Made by a program: the position numbers and the translations under genes
Assembly: GCF_019969725.1 (NCBI RefSeq)
Contig: NZ_JAHXYW010000012.1
Coordinates: 1-64,000, forward strand
Direction of reading: 5' to 3'
Length of the DNA: 64,000 bases
DNA from: Neobacillus bataviensis
GTDB lineage: Bacteria; Bacillota; Bacilli; Bacillales_B; DSM-18226
Shown here: positions 51,691-60,628 of the stretch, piece after piece
Layout: the number at the start of each line of letters is the position of its first letter
Numbering within the stretch: the first letter of the stretch is position 1
Notes under the pieces: generated by a model
Databases searched by the model: none
Seen by the model: only the letters and a program-made list of their open reading frames with translations
Told to the model about the DNA's origin: nothing

Positions 51691-52086
51691 ATGGAGGTAT
51701 CTTTTACAGTAAGCAAATGGGATGAACAGCCAGTAGACGACACTAGAAAAGAATTTCCTATTAATATTGCCCATGTCGAATATGATATTGAGGGTGAATT
51801 AACAGGAAAAGCTTTTGTTGAATATCTATTATTTTATATAGACTCTACTATTGATGATGGTCACTTGGCCACTTCTAAAATTTCCGGATTTCTGCATTTC
51901 GAAGGAACTTATAAGGGAAAACAAGGGACATTTACGGCTATAGAGCAAGGAATATTTGATAAAGGAAATCTAGATTCTCCAGCAACAATTATCAAAGCAA
52001 CCGGTGACTTAAAAAACTTAAAAGGGTCTTATAATTATAAGTTTACAGGCGAAACCAGTAAGATGATTCTAGACTTTAACTTCTAA
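51691..52086 (+). CDS. DUF3224 protein
   Basis: A 131-residue protein, mostly beta strands. VSFTVSKWDEQPVDD at the start, AHVEYDIEGELTGKAFVEYL and FEGTYKGKQGTFTAIEQGIF then match DUF3224, a small barrel of unknown role. I chose the ATG at 51691, 8 bp after AGGGAGA. It is monocistronic with a terminator. Confidence 0.85.
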   Translation: MEVSFTVSKWDEQPVDDTRKEFPINIAHVEYDIEGELTGKAFVEYLLFYIDSTIDDGHLATSKISGFLHFEGTYKGKQGTFTAIEQGIFDKGNLDSPATIIKATGDLKNLKGSYNYKFTGETSKMILDFNF

Positions 52087-52095
52087 CATAACAAG

Positions 52096-52131
52096 AAAAG
52101 GGCATCTCGGTACTACCGGGAATGTCCTTTT
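52096..52131. terminator. Bidirectional terminator
   Basis: AAAGGGCATCTCGGTA/TACCGGGAATGTCCTTT between the converging DUF3224 and MFS genes. Confidence 0.75.
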
Positions 52132-52152
52132 CGTCCAACGAGCATGTTAATG

Positions 52153-53433
52153 TTATATCTTTAAAGAATCCTCTTTAACGATTATCTCAGATGTTTGCTT
52201 TTTAATGACAATTACAAACAAACTTGCTAATAAGCAAAATATTCCTGCCAAGAAAAATGCCCAAGTGTAAGAATTGAATATTTTATAGATCAGTCCACCA
52301 CCAAAGGCTGCAACTGCTGCACCAGCCTGATGTGAAGCAAAAATCCATCCATATATTATTCCACTCTTTTCAACTCCAAAAATTCGCCTTGATATTCCAA
52401 TCGTTGGTGGTACGGTTGCAATCCAATCTAACCCGTAAAATATAGCGAAAATAACAAGTAAAGTGTAGGAACCTTCAGACAACGCAAGAGGAAGTAGAGC
52501 AAGGGATGCACCTCTTAAGGCGTAGTACCAAAATAATAACCATCTATTATCAAAACGGTCTGACAACCAACCAGAAAGTGTTGTTCCTACTAAATCAAAA
52601 ACCCCCATAAACGAAAGCAGCGATGCGGCTGTCACCAAAGGTATGCCGAAGCTGATACAATAAGATACAAAGTGGGTGCCAATTAATCCACTTGTTGAAA
52701 GTCCACAAATAAAGAAACTACCTGCTAACAACCAAAATTCTTTCGCTTTTACTGCCTCAAATAATCCGTTGAAAGCAATCATAATAGGATTTTTCTTCTG
52801 TTCAACGATATATTCTTCTGTTTCCTTTTCAAGACCATAAGGTAGAATACCAACTTCTTTAGGAGAGTTTTTCATAAAAAGTAATATGATTACTAGCATA
52901 ATCACACTAAGAATCATTATTAAAGCAATCGCCCAACGCCACGAATAGTGATCTATAATGATCGCTATAATGGGAAGCAGTATTAACTGCCCAGTTGCTG
53001 TGCTTGCTGTTAATATTCCTATTGCCAGTCCCCTTCTTTTTTCAAACCATCGGTTCGCTACATATGGACTTAGTACGGTTAAAAATAACCCTGAACCTAA
53101 TCCTATAATAATGCCCCAAATGATAATTAGTTGCCACGACTGTTGCATAATAAAGGTAAGCAAAGTACCGGTCAACAATGTTGCCATTGATAACACCATG
53201 ATCCTCTTTAAACCAAATACTTCAATTAGCGCTGCCATAAAAGGACCTGATATACCATACAAAAATAAACCAACAGCAAAAGCCAGTGAAATAACCGAAC
53301 GGTCCCATCCAAATTCATTCTCGAAAGGTTCTATGAAGACCCCTGAAGATGACCTTACAATTCCAGCTGCAATAATAGAGAAGAAAGAAACGATTAAAAT
53401 TATCCAACTATAATGAATACGATTCCGAATCAA
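52153..53433 (-). CDS. MFS transporter of the oxalate/monocarboxylate type
   Basis: A protein of about 426 residues with 12 helices. SSGVFIEPFENEFGWDRSVI is the conserved opening of monocarboxylate/OxlT-like MFS proteins, and YVANRWFEKRRGLAIGILTA the loop 4-5 motif. The substrate is unknown. I prefer the TTG at 53433 after GTGGGTGATG; the longer frame would run into the operator region. It is divergent from the XRE-cupin gene, which probably controls it. Confidence 0.8.
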   Translation of the reverse strand: MIRNRIHYSWIILIVSFFSIIAAGIVRSSSGVFIEPFENEFGWDRSVISLAFAVGLFLYGISGPFMAALIEVFGLKRIMVLSMATLLTGTLLTFIMQQSWQLIIIWGIIIGLGSGLFLTVLSPYVANRWFEKRRGLAIGILTASTATGQLILLPIIAIIIDHYSWRWAIALIMILSVIMLVIILLFMKNSPKEVGILPYGLEKETEEYIVEQKKNPIMIAFNGLFEAVKAKEFWLLAGSFFICGLSTSGLIGTHFVSYCISFGIPLVTAASLLSFMGVFDLVGTTLSGWLSDRFDNRWLLFWYYALRGASLALLPLALSEGSYTLLVIFAIFYGLDWIATVPPTIGISRRIFGVEKSGIIYGWIFASHQAGAAVAAFGGGLIYKIFNSYTWAFFLAGIFCLLASLFVIVIKKQTSEIIVKEDSLKI

Positions 53434-53487
53434 AACATCACCCACAAACTTAGTATTAATGATAAAATTATTATAGTGACCAAAACG

Positions 53488-53538
53488 AACAATATATTGT
53501 TTTATTTTATTGTACAATATGGTTATTATATTGTACAA
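53488..53538. promoter_or_regulatory. Operator cluster between MFS and XRE-cupin
   Basis: AACAATATATTGTT (53488), TATTGTACAATA (53508) and TATTGTACAA (53529). Three related dyads lie at centre spacings of about 19-21 bp, on one face of the helix, in the divergent promoter region. Confidence 0.6.
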
Positions 53539-53554
53539 CGGGAGGTTTCTAAAT

Positions 53555-54112
53555 TTGGAAAAAATTCAGGGAATCATATCAAATAATTTGAGAAGGATTA
53601 GAGAAAAAAGGAAATTGAGTTTGGAGGATTTGTCGATCATAACTGGAGTGAGTAAAAGCCTTTTACGGCAAATTGAAAAAGAAGAGTCCAACCCAACTAT
53701 AACTACAATATGGAAAATTGCTGATGGATTAAAAATACCTTTTACTTCTCTAATGAAGTACGAAGTTCCTGACACTGAAATTGTTAGAAAAGAAAATATT
53801 GACCCACTCTTAGAAGATAAAGGTTTGTATCGTCTCTTTCCTTACTTTAGTTTTGAGGATCAAAAGCCTTTTGAAATGTATTCAGTTGAAATGGAACCTT
53901 CAGCTAGTTTGATAGCAAATCCCCATAATTCTGGAGCCATAGAATGTATAACAGTTTTTAATGGTATTCTTTGTCTGACTGTTAATGACAAGGAACATAT
54001 TTTACAAACAGGTGATTCTATTAAGTTCAAAGCTGACAACCCGCATTCTTATTCAAATCCAAGTAATGATCTTACAAGATTAAGTATGATTGTTTACTAT
54101 CCAGAGTCATAA
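53555..54112 (+). CDS. XRE-family regulator with C-terminal cupin
   Basis: A 185-residue protein. HTH at residues 9-60 (LRRIREKRKLSLEDLSIITG then VSKSLLRQIEKEESNPTITT) and a cupin fold from about residue 110 (GAIECITVFNGILCLTVNDK, LQTGDSIKFKADNPHSYSNP). The cupin probably senses a small molecule. Start is TTG at 53555, 8 bp after GGGAGG; the ATG at 53510 lies inside the operator. Likely repressor or activator of the divergent MFS gene and of itself. Confidence 0.88.
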   Translation: MEKIQGIISNNLRRIREKRKLSLEDLSIITGVSKSLLRQIEKEESNPTITTIWKIADGLKIPFTSLMKYEVPDTEIVRKENIDPLLEDKGLYRLFPYFSFEDQKPFEMYSVEMEPSASLIANPHNSGAIECITVFNGILCLTVNDKEHILQTGDSIKFKADNPHSYSNPSNDLTRLSMIVYYPES

Positions 54113-54113
54113 A

Positions 54114-54146
54114 AAACAGAATGCCACTTACACGGCATTCTGTTTT
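54114..54146. terminator. Bidirectional terminator
   Basis: AACAGAATGCC/GGCATTCTGTT between converging genes, with A and T runs on the flanks. Confidence 0.85.
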
Positions 54147-54150
54147 TTAA

Positions 54151-54726
54151 TCACTTTAGATTCTCATTCAGTTGATAACATAATTGAACAACTCCTGAAG
54201 AAAACCTTTTTGTTTCAACCAGTTTTAGATTCACCCGCTGCTTTATGTCAATAAACAAGGGTTTACCTTCCCCCAAAATAATTGGGTGAACAGATAATCT
54301 AAATTCATCAACAAGCCCTAGATTTAAAAAGGTTGTAATAAGACTCGACCCACCATAAAGCCAAATATCTTTTCCTGACTTATTCTTTAATTTCATTACT
54401 TCTTCCACAATATTTTCATTTATAAATGTTACGTTATTTTCAGACTTTTTTTGTGTTTTGGAAAACACATATTTCTCTTTACTATGTACCAATTCCCAAA
54501 TTTCTTTTTCTGAATCAGAAACTTCAATATCAGGGGTATACTGCCCCCATAAATCATAACTTTTTCTTCCATAAAAAATAGTATCAATATGATTTAAGAA
54601 ATTATGGAAGTCCATATCAGGGTCCATAATGCACCAATCTACTTCACCTTTTGGGCCTTCAATAAATCCATCTAAAGTAACTGCAAGATCTAAAAGTATT
54701 CTTCTAGGTCTTTCGTTATTAAACAC
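54151..54726 (-). CDS. Dihydrofolate reductase/RibD C-terminal family protein (YyaP-like)
   Basis: A 191-residue RibD C-terminal/DHFR-fold protein. RRILLDLAVTLDGFIEGPKG at the N-terminus, GRKSYDLW in the middle and KDIWLYGGSSLITTFLNLGL with the EFRLSVHPIILGEGKPLF segment match B. subtilis YyaP/YwjB-type proteins. They bind NADPH in this fold, but their substrate is not known, and they are not the housekeeping DHFR. AGGAGG lies before the ATG. Confidence 0.88.
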   Translation of the reverse strand: MFNNERPRRILLDLAVTLDGFIEGPKGEVDWCIMDPDMDFHNFLNHIDTIFYGRKSYDLWGQYTPDIEVSDSEKEIWELVHSKEKYVFSKTQKKSENNVTFINENIVEEVMKLKNKSGKDIWLYGGSSLITTFLNLGLVDEFRLSVHPIILGEGKPLFIDIKQRVNLKLVETKRFSSGVVQLCYQLNENLK

Positions 54727-54825
54727 AGTTTTTTTCCTCCTTATAGTCAGACAACATTAAAAATATCCACTAATTTTTGTAAAATCTCATTTATTTTTCA
54801 GCATAAACCGTAAAATAATCTTTTA

Positions 54826-55050
54826 TTATTTCTCGTCAGCAGGTCTTCTCTTATGTTTTTCATTTATGATTTTCTTATTAAGTATTCTTACTTTACCGAC
54901 CATTAGCAACCGCATATCTTCTACAATATACCTAGCTAACGCTTCATCAGAAATGTCATCTCCATCAATATCAAGGCGGAATTCCTGCCCTTGAATTCCA
55001 CCGCCATTAGTAAACTCAATTTCAAAGTCGAATAGAACTCTTTTATCCAT
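54826..55050 (-). CDS. Conserved small protein, unknown
   Basis: A 74-residue protein, strands first (RVLFDFEIEFTNGGGIQGQE, FRLDIDGDDISDEALARYIV), then a basic C-terminal helix rich in Lys and Arg. I recall similar small proteins in bacilli, sometimes annotated cyclase without support. AGGAGG lies before the ATG. Function unknown. Confidence 0.7.
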   Translation of the reverse strand: MDKRVLFDFEIEFTNGGGIQGQEFRLDIDGDDISDEALARYIVEDMRLLMVGKVRILNKKIINEKHKRRPADEK

Positions 55051-55119
55051 TACGAACCCTCCTTAACCTTAGTTTTTAAGTGTTTTATTTATATTCTGGT
55101 AATACAATACAAATACCTT

Positions 55120-55195
55120 CTACCCGTTCTTTCCCTTACGCGCACCATTTGTACAACAAGAAAAGCTGCCAAAATGACAGCTCCGTCTTAAAACT
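55120..55195. repeat. CACCCGTTAGT-family intergenic repeat (first half)
   Basis: CTTCTACCCGTTCTTTCCC, then ACAACAAGAAAAGCTGCCAA and AATGACAGCTCC. ACAAGAAAAGCTGCCAAAAT and the following GACA are identical to the copy at 14145. Confidence 0.65.
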
Positions 55196-55351
55196 ATTAC
55201 GCTCGTAATTATATCTTCCGTTGTAAACCATGTGCGCGGATTCGTTGATAAATCCCCTAAATTCAACCTTTTTCCGCCAACGAGCACAAGCTGTGTTTTT
55301 CCATTTCCTGAAAACCAAGAACCAAAAAACTCATTACCGCTCAAAAGCCGT

Positions 55352-56743
55352 TCAGTTAACTGACTTGTTTACCGATTTGAAAATGGTTTTCTTCATAATG
55401 AATCGTCTGTCAATGCAGAAAGCGGTCAACAAAGCTAGTAAAACGGTTAGAAGAATACCGCCGTATGTTTCAAGAGGAAATGGTTTGCCCACAAGATGGA
55501 TGCCATTCTCATGATATTCAAATCGTTTCACCGCATGCTTGGCAGTTAAAACGTCTTCTTGTTTAGCTAAGTCTTCCAATGGCGCTTCAAATACAAATCT
55601 GTTTGGTGAATCACTATGAATCAAAATTGTTTCTTTAGCATTACCTTTTTCGCTCCAACGTTTTATATCTGCCTCGGCGAGTGATTTAGCCGTGCTGCCA
55701 GGGATGATCATTTTATCTAATTTTGGTGCATTCGAAATTTGATGTCGAGCCACGATATTAAGATGATGTTTAGTGGCAATAGGAGCATCTGAATTTGCAA
55801 TGGTTGATATCTGTGTCGTTCCGGTGTCTCCATAAGAATCAAAGATAGAAGATAAAGCTAATTCATCCATACCCTTATAAAGTAGTACACCCATCTGTTT
55901 CTTATTCCAATGGAATCCAAGATTTAGCCAATATGTTGCAAATTTAATATCCACGTAAAAAGGCTGGTCTACCTTTGGATTTTGAACGAAATGATAAGAA
56001 GGATAATTGATTTCTTTTGAGATTTTTGCTGCCATAGGTTCTCCTAACTGTTTGGCTATCAAATGCAGCACACCATCGATCCCTGCGCTTTGACCAGCAG
56101 TGGTTAAAACATTCCCCTCTTGAACATACCTCAAGTCTTCTACCCAATGTGTATCAGGATACTGTTTTTTTAATCCTGGAATCGCTTGCCAATGTGAGGC
56201 GGCTGATTTTCCTTTTAAAAGGCGCGCATCAGCAAGATTCTGTGAACCTCCGCAAATACTCAAGAAAGTGGTTTTTTCATTCGAGTGCTTCTGAATCCAT
56301 TCACGAGTTGGTTGATATTTTTTTTCATCAACGATGGGCATGAAAGGGACTACGACAATATCAGGACTCTTCCCTAATAATTGATCTAATTCTTTATAAG
56401 AGTAATGCGGGACCACATCCAAACCTCCTGATAAAGACTTGATGTTTTTGTCCGGTGCAACAGCATATACATTGTAGGCATCCGTCATCGAAAACAGTGT
56501 GTATGGAATGAGAAAATCGAAATCTTCCGTTGGTATTGATGAATCTGCCATCACAACTGCCACTGTAGGTTTATGAGCGTTATACTTAGGGACTTTCACT
56601 CCTTGCAGCGAAGGAACCGACTCATGGCGGACGTTTAAGTAAAAATCTTTTTGATGCCGTTTAAAGCCATACAACCCAATCCCTCCCACAAACACAACAA
56701 TACTCAATACATAAACAACGAAACGTGCTACAAACCTTTTCAT
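55352..56743 (-). CDS. Membrane-anchored double DJ-1/PfpI (GATase1-like) protein
   Basis: A 463-residue protein with hydrophobic helices at both ends (residues 7-25 and about 430-450), so the body is probably outside or tethered. The first GATase1/DJ-1 domain (residues 50-240) has the nucleophile elbow FLSICGGSQNLADARLLKGK. A second domain follows (MGVLLYKGMDELALSSIFDS onward) without an obvious Cys elbow. It resembles AraC-type GATase1 sensor domains but has no HTH. Function unknown. GGAGGAA lies before the ATG. Confidence 0.75.
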   Translation of the reverse strand: MKRFVARFVVYVLSIVVFVGGIGLYGFKRHQKDFYLNVRHESVPSLQGVKVPKYNAHKPTVAVVMADSSIPTEDFDFLIPYTLFSMTDAYNVYAVAPDKNIKSLSGGLDVVPHYSYKELDQLLGKSPDIVVVPFMPIVDEKKYQPTREWIQKHSNEKTTFLSICGGSQNLADARLLKGKSAASHWQAIPGLKKQYPDTHWVEDLRYVQEGNVLTTAGQSAGIDGVLHLIAKQLGEPMAAKISKEINYPSYHFVQNPKVDQPFYVDIKFATYWLNLGFHWNKKQMGVLLYKGMDELALSSIFDSYGDTGTTQISTIANSDAPIATKHHLNIVARHQISNAPKLDKMIIPGSTAKSLAEADIKRWSEKGNAKETILIHSDSPNRFVFEAPLEDLAKQEDVLTAKHAVKRFEYHENGIHLVGKPFPLETYGGILLTVLLALLTAFCIDRRFIMKKTIFKSVNKSVN

Positions 56744-57104
56744 TTTAAATTCCTCCTCCGGATTATGTGTTACATTCTACTAAGTTAGAACAGGATTAAA
56801 ACCGCACTCTTTTTGGGTATTACCGTAAACTTTTGTGGTACCCCCGCAGGGTATTTGGTATTTCTTGATTTCATATTACTTTTTTTCTAAAGCTTCAATC
56901 ATTGTGCTGGAGCTTGATTTTTATATCAGACTTCAGATTTAGCTGGTTTCAGACCATAAAAAAGACAGAGACTGAAAATGTCTCTGCCATTAAGGTTATT
57001 TTTTTTATATCTTTATGATTGCATTTAAGGCGAAAGGCCGTCTTTATTTACGTGAATTGTTGTGCTTGTCTAATAAGTATGGTCGTTTTTTGTCCATCAA
57101 CCGT
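56744..57104. other. Gene-free gap
   Basis: Holds the promoter region of the DJ-1-like gene on its left side and the terminator of the minus-strand isochorismatase gene at 56964-56987. I see no other signal; no reading frame is credible. Confidence 0.6.
56964..56987 (-). terminator. Terminator of the isochorismatase-family gene
   Basis: GCAGAGAC/GTCTCTGC stem on the minus strand followed by TTTTTT. Confidence 0.75.
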
Positions 57105-57743
57105 TTAGGTCAAAAACTGGGGAGATTGGGTTGCGTGCATCTGCCAAAAGGAAACAACCTGTTCCGTATCTGCCACCATTCCAAAATAGGTATCCACGGT
57201 TTTTAAGGTCATATCGTGTTCTTCCTGCGAAAAAGCCGCGCAGGCATCTTTCATGAGCACGATTCGATAATCCAGCATAAACCCGTCTCTGGCGGTTGAT
57301 TCCACGCAAAGATTCGTGCTGACGCCTGTTAAAATCAATGTTTCGATTTTAAGAGTTCGCAATATGGACTCCAGCCTAGTATGAACGAACCCGCTGTAAC
57401 GATGCTTCTTCACAATGATGTCATTCGGCTGCGGCGAAACTTCGTAAAATTCCGCTCCCCAGCTCCCCGTCTGGCAAATCGGGTTGACACCATCCGGAAA
57501 CCGGGAAAGCCACACCTCAGAATCAGTCGCCTTCTCATGATTTGTCTGCAGAAAAATGATTGGAACGGAGTGCTCTCTTGCCGCATCCAACAAGCTGTGC
57601 AAGCTCGGCATCATTTTTTTGACCGCGCTGACGTCGCTTCCGCTTTTGGCAATCGCTCCACCGGGATGGCAATAATCGTTTTGCACATCCACGACGATGA
57701 CGGCCGTGTTTTTCCGTTCCAAGTTCTTTTTTAATTTTTCCAA
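57105..57743 (-). CDS. Cysteine hydrolase, isochorismatase-like
   Basis: A 212-residue protein. Catalytic triad as Asp in IVVDVQNDY, Lys in VKKHRYSGF, and Cys in LTGVSTNLCVESTARD. Such enzymes hydrolyse amides or imides (nicotinamidase, ureidoacrylate, N-carbamoyl compounds); HPGGAIAKSGSDV suggests the N-carbamoylsarcosine/ureidoacrylate side of the family. I chose the TTG at 57743 after GGGGGTGA. It is richer in G+C than its neighbours. It is monocistronic. Confidence 0.85.
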   Translation of the reverse strand: MEKLKKNLERKNTAVIVVDVQNDYCHPGGAIAKSGSDVSAVKKMMPSLHSLLDAAREHSVPIIFLQTNHEKATDSEVWLSRFPDGVNPICQTGSWGAEFYEVSPQPNDIIVKKHRYSGFVHTRLESILRTLKIETLILTGVSTNLCVESTARDGFMLDYRIVLMKDACAAFSQEEHDMTLKTVDTYFGMVADTEQVVSFWQMHATQSPQFLT

Positions 57744-57958
57744 CCTATTCACCCCCTTTACCATGCTTATTATTCCAATTCGATGCCACTAATATTACAG
57801 CATGCACATTAGGTCTTTTTACCCCCGTCAAGGTGCAATTACCATCCGTTTTGGGAATCAGTTTAGTTTTGTTTTCTTATTAACCGTCCATTAATTCTTG
57901 TAAATTAACAAATGCCTGATTTACTTCATAAAATATTCAAAAAATGGAGTTGATCTTC

Positions 57959-58294
57959 ATGGCGAAATGGATAGATGTATCAACATCAAAACACCAATTA
58001 AAACTTTTTGATCATCACAGACTTTTAAAAACTTACCCAATTGCAGTTGGAAAAATATTGTCACCAACACCTACAGGAGCTTACACGATTATCAACAAGG
58101 ATCCTAATCCTGGCGGACCATTTGGAGTGCTTTGGATGGGATTGTCAAGACCACATTACGGTATACATGGAACAAATAATCCATCTTCTATAGGAAAGAA
58201 TGTCTCTCATGGATGTATTAGAATGTATAATCATGATGTTCTGGAATTATCATCTTTAGTTCCGATTGGTACTAGGGTTGTTATTCATAAATGA
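57959..58294 (+). CDS. L,D-transpeptidase (YkuD domain), minimal
   Basis: A 111-residue protein, almost only the YkuD catalytic domain. [20 protein letters not shown] opens the fold and [20 protein letters not shown] then CIRMYNHD holds the catalytic His and Cys. It forms 3-3 cross-links in peptidoglycan. There is no signal peptide and no LysM domain, as in small spore-associated members. I chose the ATG at 57959; the upstream ATG abuts the GGAG site. It is monocistronic. Confidence 0.9.
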   Translation: MAKWIDVSTSKHQLKLFDHHRLLKTYPIAVGKILSPTPTGAYTIINKDPNPGGPFGVLWMGLSRPHYGIHGTNNPSSIGKNVSHGCIRMYNHDVLELSSLVPIGTRVVIHK

Positions 58295-58398
58295 CCCTAT
58301 ACTTCTCGCACTTTTTTACTACGTTATTTCGGTTAAGTACGACTTAAATAGAGATGGTTTTTTATCTTTCTCCCTCCACTCGTTTGTTTAATAACTTC

Positions 58399-58433
58399 AA
58401 AAAAAAGCTGGATCCTTTATATAAGAACCAGTT
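58399..58433 (-). terminator. Possible terminator of the DUF421 gene
   Basis: CTGGTTC/GGATCCAG imperfect stem on the minus strand followed by eight T (58399-58406). Confidence 0.5.
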
Positions 58434-58478
58434 GTAAACAAGCTAATTTATGTATAGTAAAAAGAAAAAAGTTAGCAA

Positions 58479-59108
58479 TTAATGTAACTGAGTTTTATAG
58501 TCCACTATCTCTCCTTCGGAATAAGCTTCTTTAAATAATGGTGGCGTTTTCGCTTCAGACTGATTTTGTGATGAGGAACGAATACCATTCTCGGATAAGA
58601 TATCCATAATTTTTAGGATATCTTCTTTGGTTGCAGGTGTTTTATTAGGCTTTAGGACAGCGGATATTTTACCATTTGCCTCTAATATTGCTAATTCAAC
58701 ATCTTCGACATTTCCTATTTTTTTTAGGCGAAGTGCACTTTGTAGCTCATCTGTCGTTAATCTGGCTTTTTTTAGCTCTTCTAACTTCATCTGTCCATCT
58801 TTAATAAGTACGGATGGTACTCCATTAATGTATTTTCTAGTTTTAGGAAACCATATTTGTATTTTTGCTACTAATACAATTCCCACTATAAGTAAAGTTC
58901 CAGCATAAATTGCTTCCCATTCATGTCTCAATGCTAAAGGCTGGATTAGTACGGCACCAATTGAAATCCTTAACACAGCTTCTGAAACCGTGGTTTCTGC
59001 AAGCGATCTCTTCCCAGCAATACGCAGAAGAATAATTGCAGCCAAAAAAATTAACGATGCCTTTAAAAGATAAGGCAAGGAAGGTAGATCTTCTAAAAAA
59101 TCCATCAT
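58479..59108 (-). CDS. DUF421 membrane protein (second copy)
   Basis: A 209-residue DUF421 protein with three N-terminal helices (KASLIFLAAIILLRIAGKRS, SIGAVLIQPL, IYAGTLLIVGIVLVAKI) and the soluble domain with RKYINGVPSVLIKDGQMKLE and LKKARLTTDELQSALRLKKI. It is the more canonical of the two copies in this window. Spore-membrane location is expected from family members. GGAATGAGAAA is a weak ribosome binding site. Confidence 0.87.
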   Translation of the reverse strand: MMDFLEDLPSLPYLLKASLIFLAAIILLRIAGKRSLAETTVSEAVLRISIGAVLIQPLALRHEWEAIYAGTLLIVGIVLVAKIQIWFPKTRKYINGVPSVLIKDGQMKLEELKKARLTTDELQSALRLKKIGNVEDVELAILEANGKISAVLKPNKTPATKEDILKIMDILSENGIRSSSQNQSEAKTPPLFKEAYSEGEIVDYKTQLH

Positions 59109-59249
59109 TTTTTCTCATTCCTTTAAAGTTTTTTGTTATTATTTGTTAAAACCATGCAAGTATGTAAATAGGTTTGGAAACAAGGTAATAACAAAAATTA
59201 ATGTATAAGTGTTTTAAAATAAAGGCTAATAACTTATTTATTCTTAAAC

Positions 59250-59300
59250 GAACCTACTCTTGCACCCTATCGTTTAAGTACAATGTTTCACAATTTTCGA
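59250..59300. repeat. CACCCGTTAGT-family intergenic repeat (second half)
   Basis: CCTACTCTTGCACCCTATCG then TTTAAGTACAATGTTTCACA and ATTTTC, close to the copies at 13540 and 11610. Confidence 0.7.
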
Positions 59301-59316
59301 CATTATTTCAATTTGC

Positions 59317-60510
59317 TTAATTAGCTACACTAGTCTTCACTTCATTTGAAGAATCACTTGTTTGCTTCTTCCAGAACAATGTGATAACTATTCCCAGAGA
59401 TAGTATCACAGTCGCAAAGTAGTAAGGGTAGTTGATATCTATATCAAATAATATACCCCCTAGAATTGGTCCACTAATGTTAGCCAAACTTGTAAACATA
59501 GAGTTCATTCCACCAACGAAACCTTGTTCGTTCCCGGCGATATTTGAAAGGTATGAAGTAACTGCTGGTCGGAAGATATCGAATCCTACAAAAACAATAA
59601 ATGTAACAAGTAAAATAGAGAAATATGAATGAACAACAGTCATTAAAAAGACAAGTACGGCTGATAATATTAAGCTATATCGAATCAGTTTAATTTCGCC
59701 CCAAATTTTTGTAAGCCAATCAAATAATACGACTTGTGAAACTGCACCAAAAATTGCACCACCTGTGATAACAATGGCAATATCGGACGGTTTAAATTGA
59801 AATTTATGGTCCACAAATAGACTAAAGAACGATTCAAAAGCTGCTAAACCAAATGAGGCAATAAAAATTAAAATAAACGCAAGGAAATATTTTGGGGCAA
59901 TAATTCGTTTGAAACCCATCTTACTGTCGGAGACTTGTTCATTATTATCTTCTCTGCGATTCGGCTCAGATAATAAAATAATAGAAAGTATAGCCGCAAT
60001 GGTACCAAGTGCTCCTGCAAAGAAGAATGGTATACGTGTTCCAAATTCCGCTAAGAATCCACCAATACCTGGACCAATAATAAATCCTGTACTAATGGCA
60101 GCTGACATAAACCCGAGTGCTTTCGGGCGAGTATCCAAATTTGTAATATCAGCAATAAAAGCTGTAACTGCTGGCATAATGAAAGCAGCACTAATTCCTC
60201 CTAATACGCGGGAAATAAATAGCATTTCGATTCCTTTTCCGATCCCAAATAAGAATTCTGAAATGCCAAAAATAAATAAGCCAATAACAATCATAATTTT
60301 CCTGCCGAATTGATCTGCTGCTTTCCCTGCGAATGGTGAAACGATCAATTGAGCTATGGCAAATGCTGCTGTTAAATAACCAACTGTTGTTCCAGTAATG
60401 CCTAATTCATTCATCAGCGTAGGTAAGACTGGAATTACAAGACCAATTCCCAAAAAGGCTATGAATAAATTCATTAATAATAATCCTAAGGTGACTTTAT
60501 GAGTCTTCAT
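59317..60510 (-). CDS. MFS multidrug exporter (Bmr/Blt/NorA type)
   Basis: A 397-residue, 12-helix exporter. NLFIAFLGIGLVIPVLPTLM (helix 1), SPFAGKAADQFGRKIMIVIG (motif A) and STGFIIGPGIGGFLAEFGTR (motif C) match Bmr and Blt, which expel quinolones, dyes or spermidine with protons. It is divergent from a MerR regulator, the layout of blt-bltR. The promoter has a 19-bp spacer with an operator dyad. I chose the ATG at 60510 after AAGGAG. Confidence 0.9.
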   Translation of the reverse strand: MKTHKVTLGLLLMNLFIAFLGIGLVIPVLPTLMNELGITGTTVGYLTAAFAIAQLIVSPFAGKAADQFGRKIMIVIGLFIFGISEFLFGIGKGIEMLFISRVLGGISAAFIMPAVTAFIADITNLDTRPKALGFMSAAISTGFIIGPGIGGFLAEFGTRIPFFFAGALGTIAAILSIILLSEPNRREDNNEQVSDSKMGFKRIIAPKYFLAFILIFIASFGLAAFESFFSLFVDHKFQFKPSDIAIVITGGAIFGAVSQVVLFDWLTKIWGEIKLIRYSLILSAVLVFLMTVVHSYFSILLVTFIVFVGFDIFRPAVTSYLSNIAGNEQGFVGGMNSMFTSLANISGPILGGILFDIDINYPYYFATVILSLGIVITLFWKKQTSDSSNEVKTSVAN

Positions 60511-60581
60511 CTTTTCCACTCTCCTTAACAATACAAATTACTTAAACTAATTTGGATTATTTTCATTTGTTTACAATTTCC

Positions 60582-60612
60582 ATCCTAGTGTATATAGTAA
60601 CTATATAGTCAA
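60582..60612 (-). promoter_or_regulatory. MerR-type promoter of the MFS exporter
   Basis: On the minus strand TTGACT (-35) and TAGGAT (-10) are separated by 19 bp, the over-long spacer typical of MerR-activated promoters. The spacer is a dyad TATATAGT-T-ACTATATA (60591-60607), the expected operator. Confidence 0.8.
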
Positions 60613-60628
60613 GGGGGTACCCTAAAAA

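Noticed and set aside
55120..55344. 74-aa minus-strand protein after the DJ-1-like gene
   Set aside because: TTG start without a ribosome binding site, and its 3' third is a CACCCGTTAGT-family repeat. A decayed gene fragment cannot be excluded.
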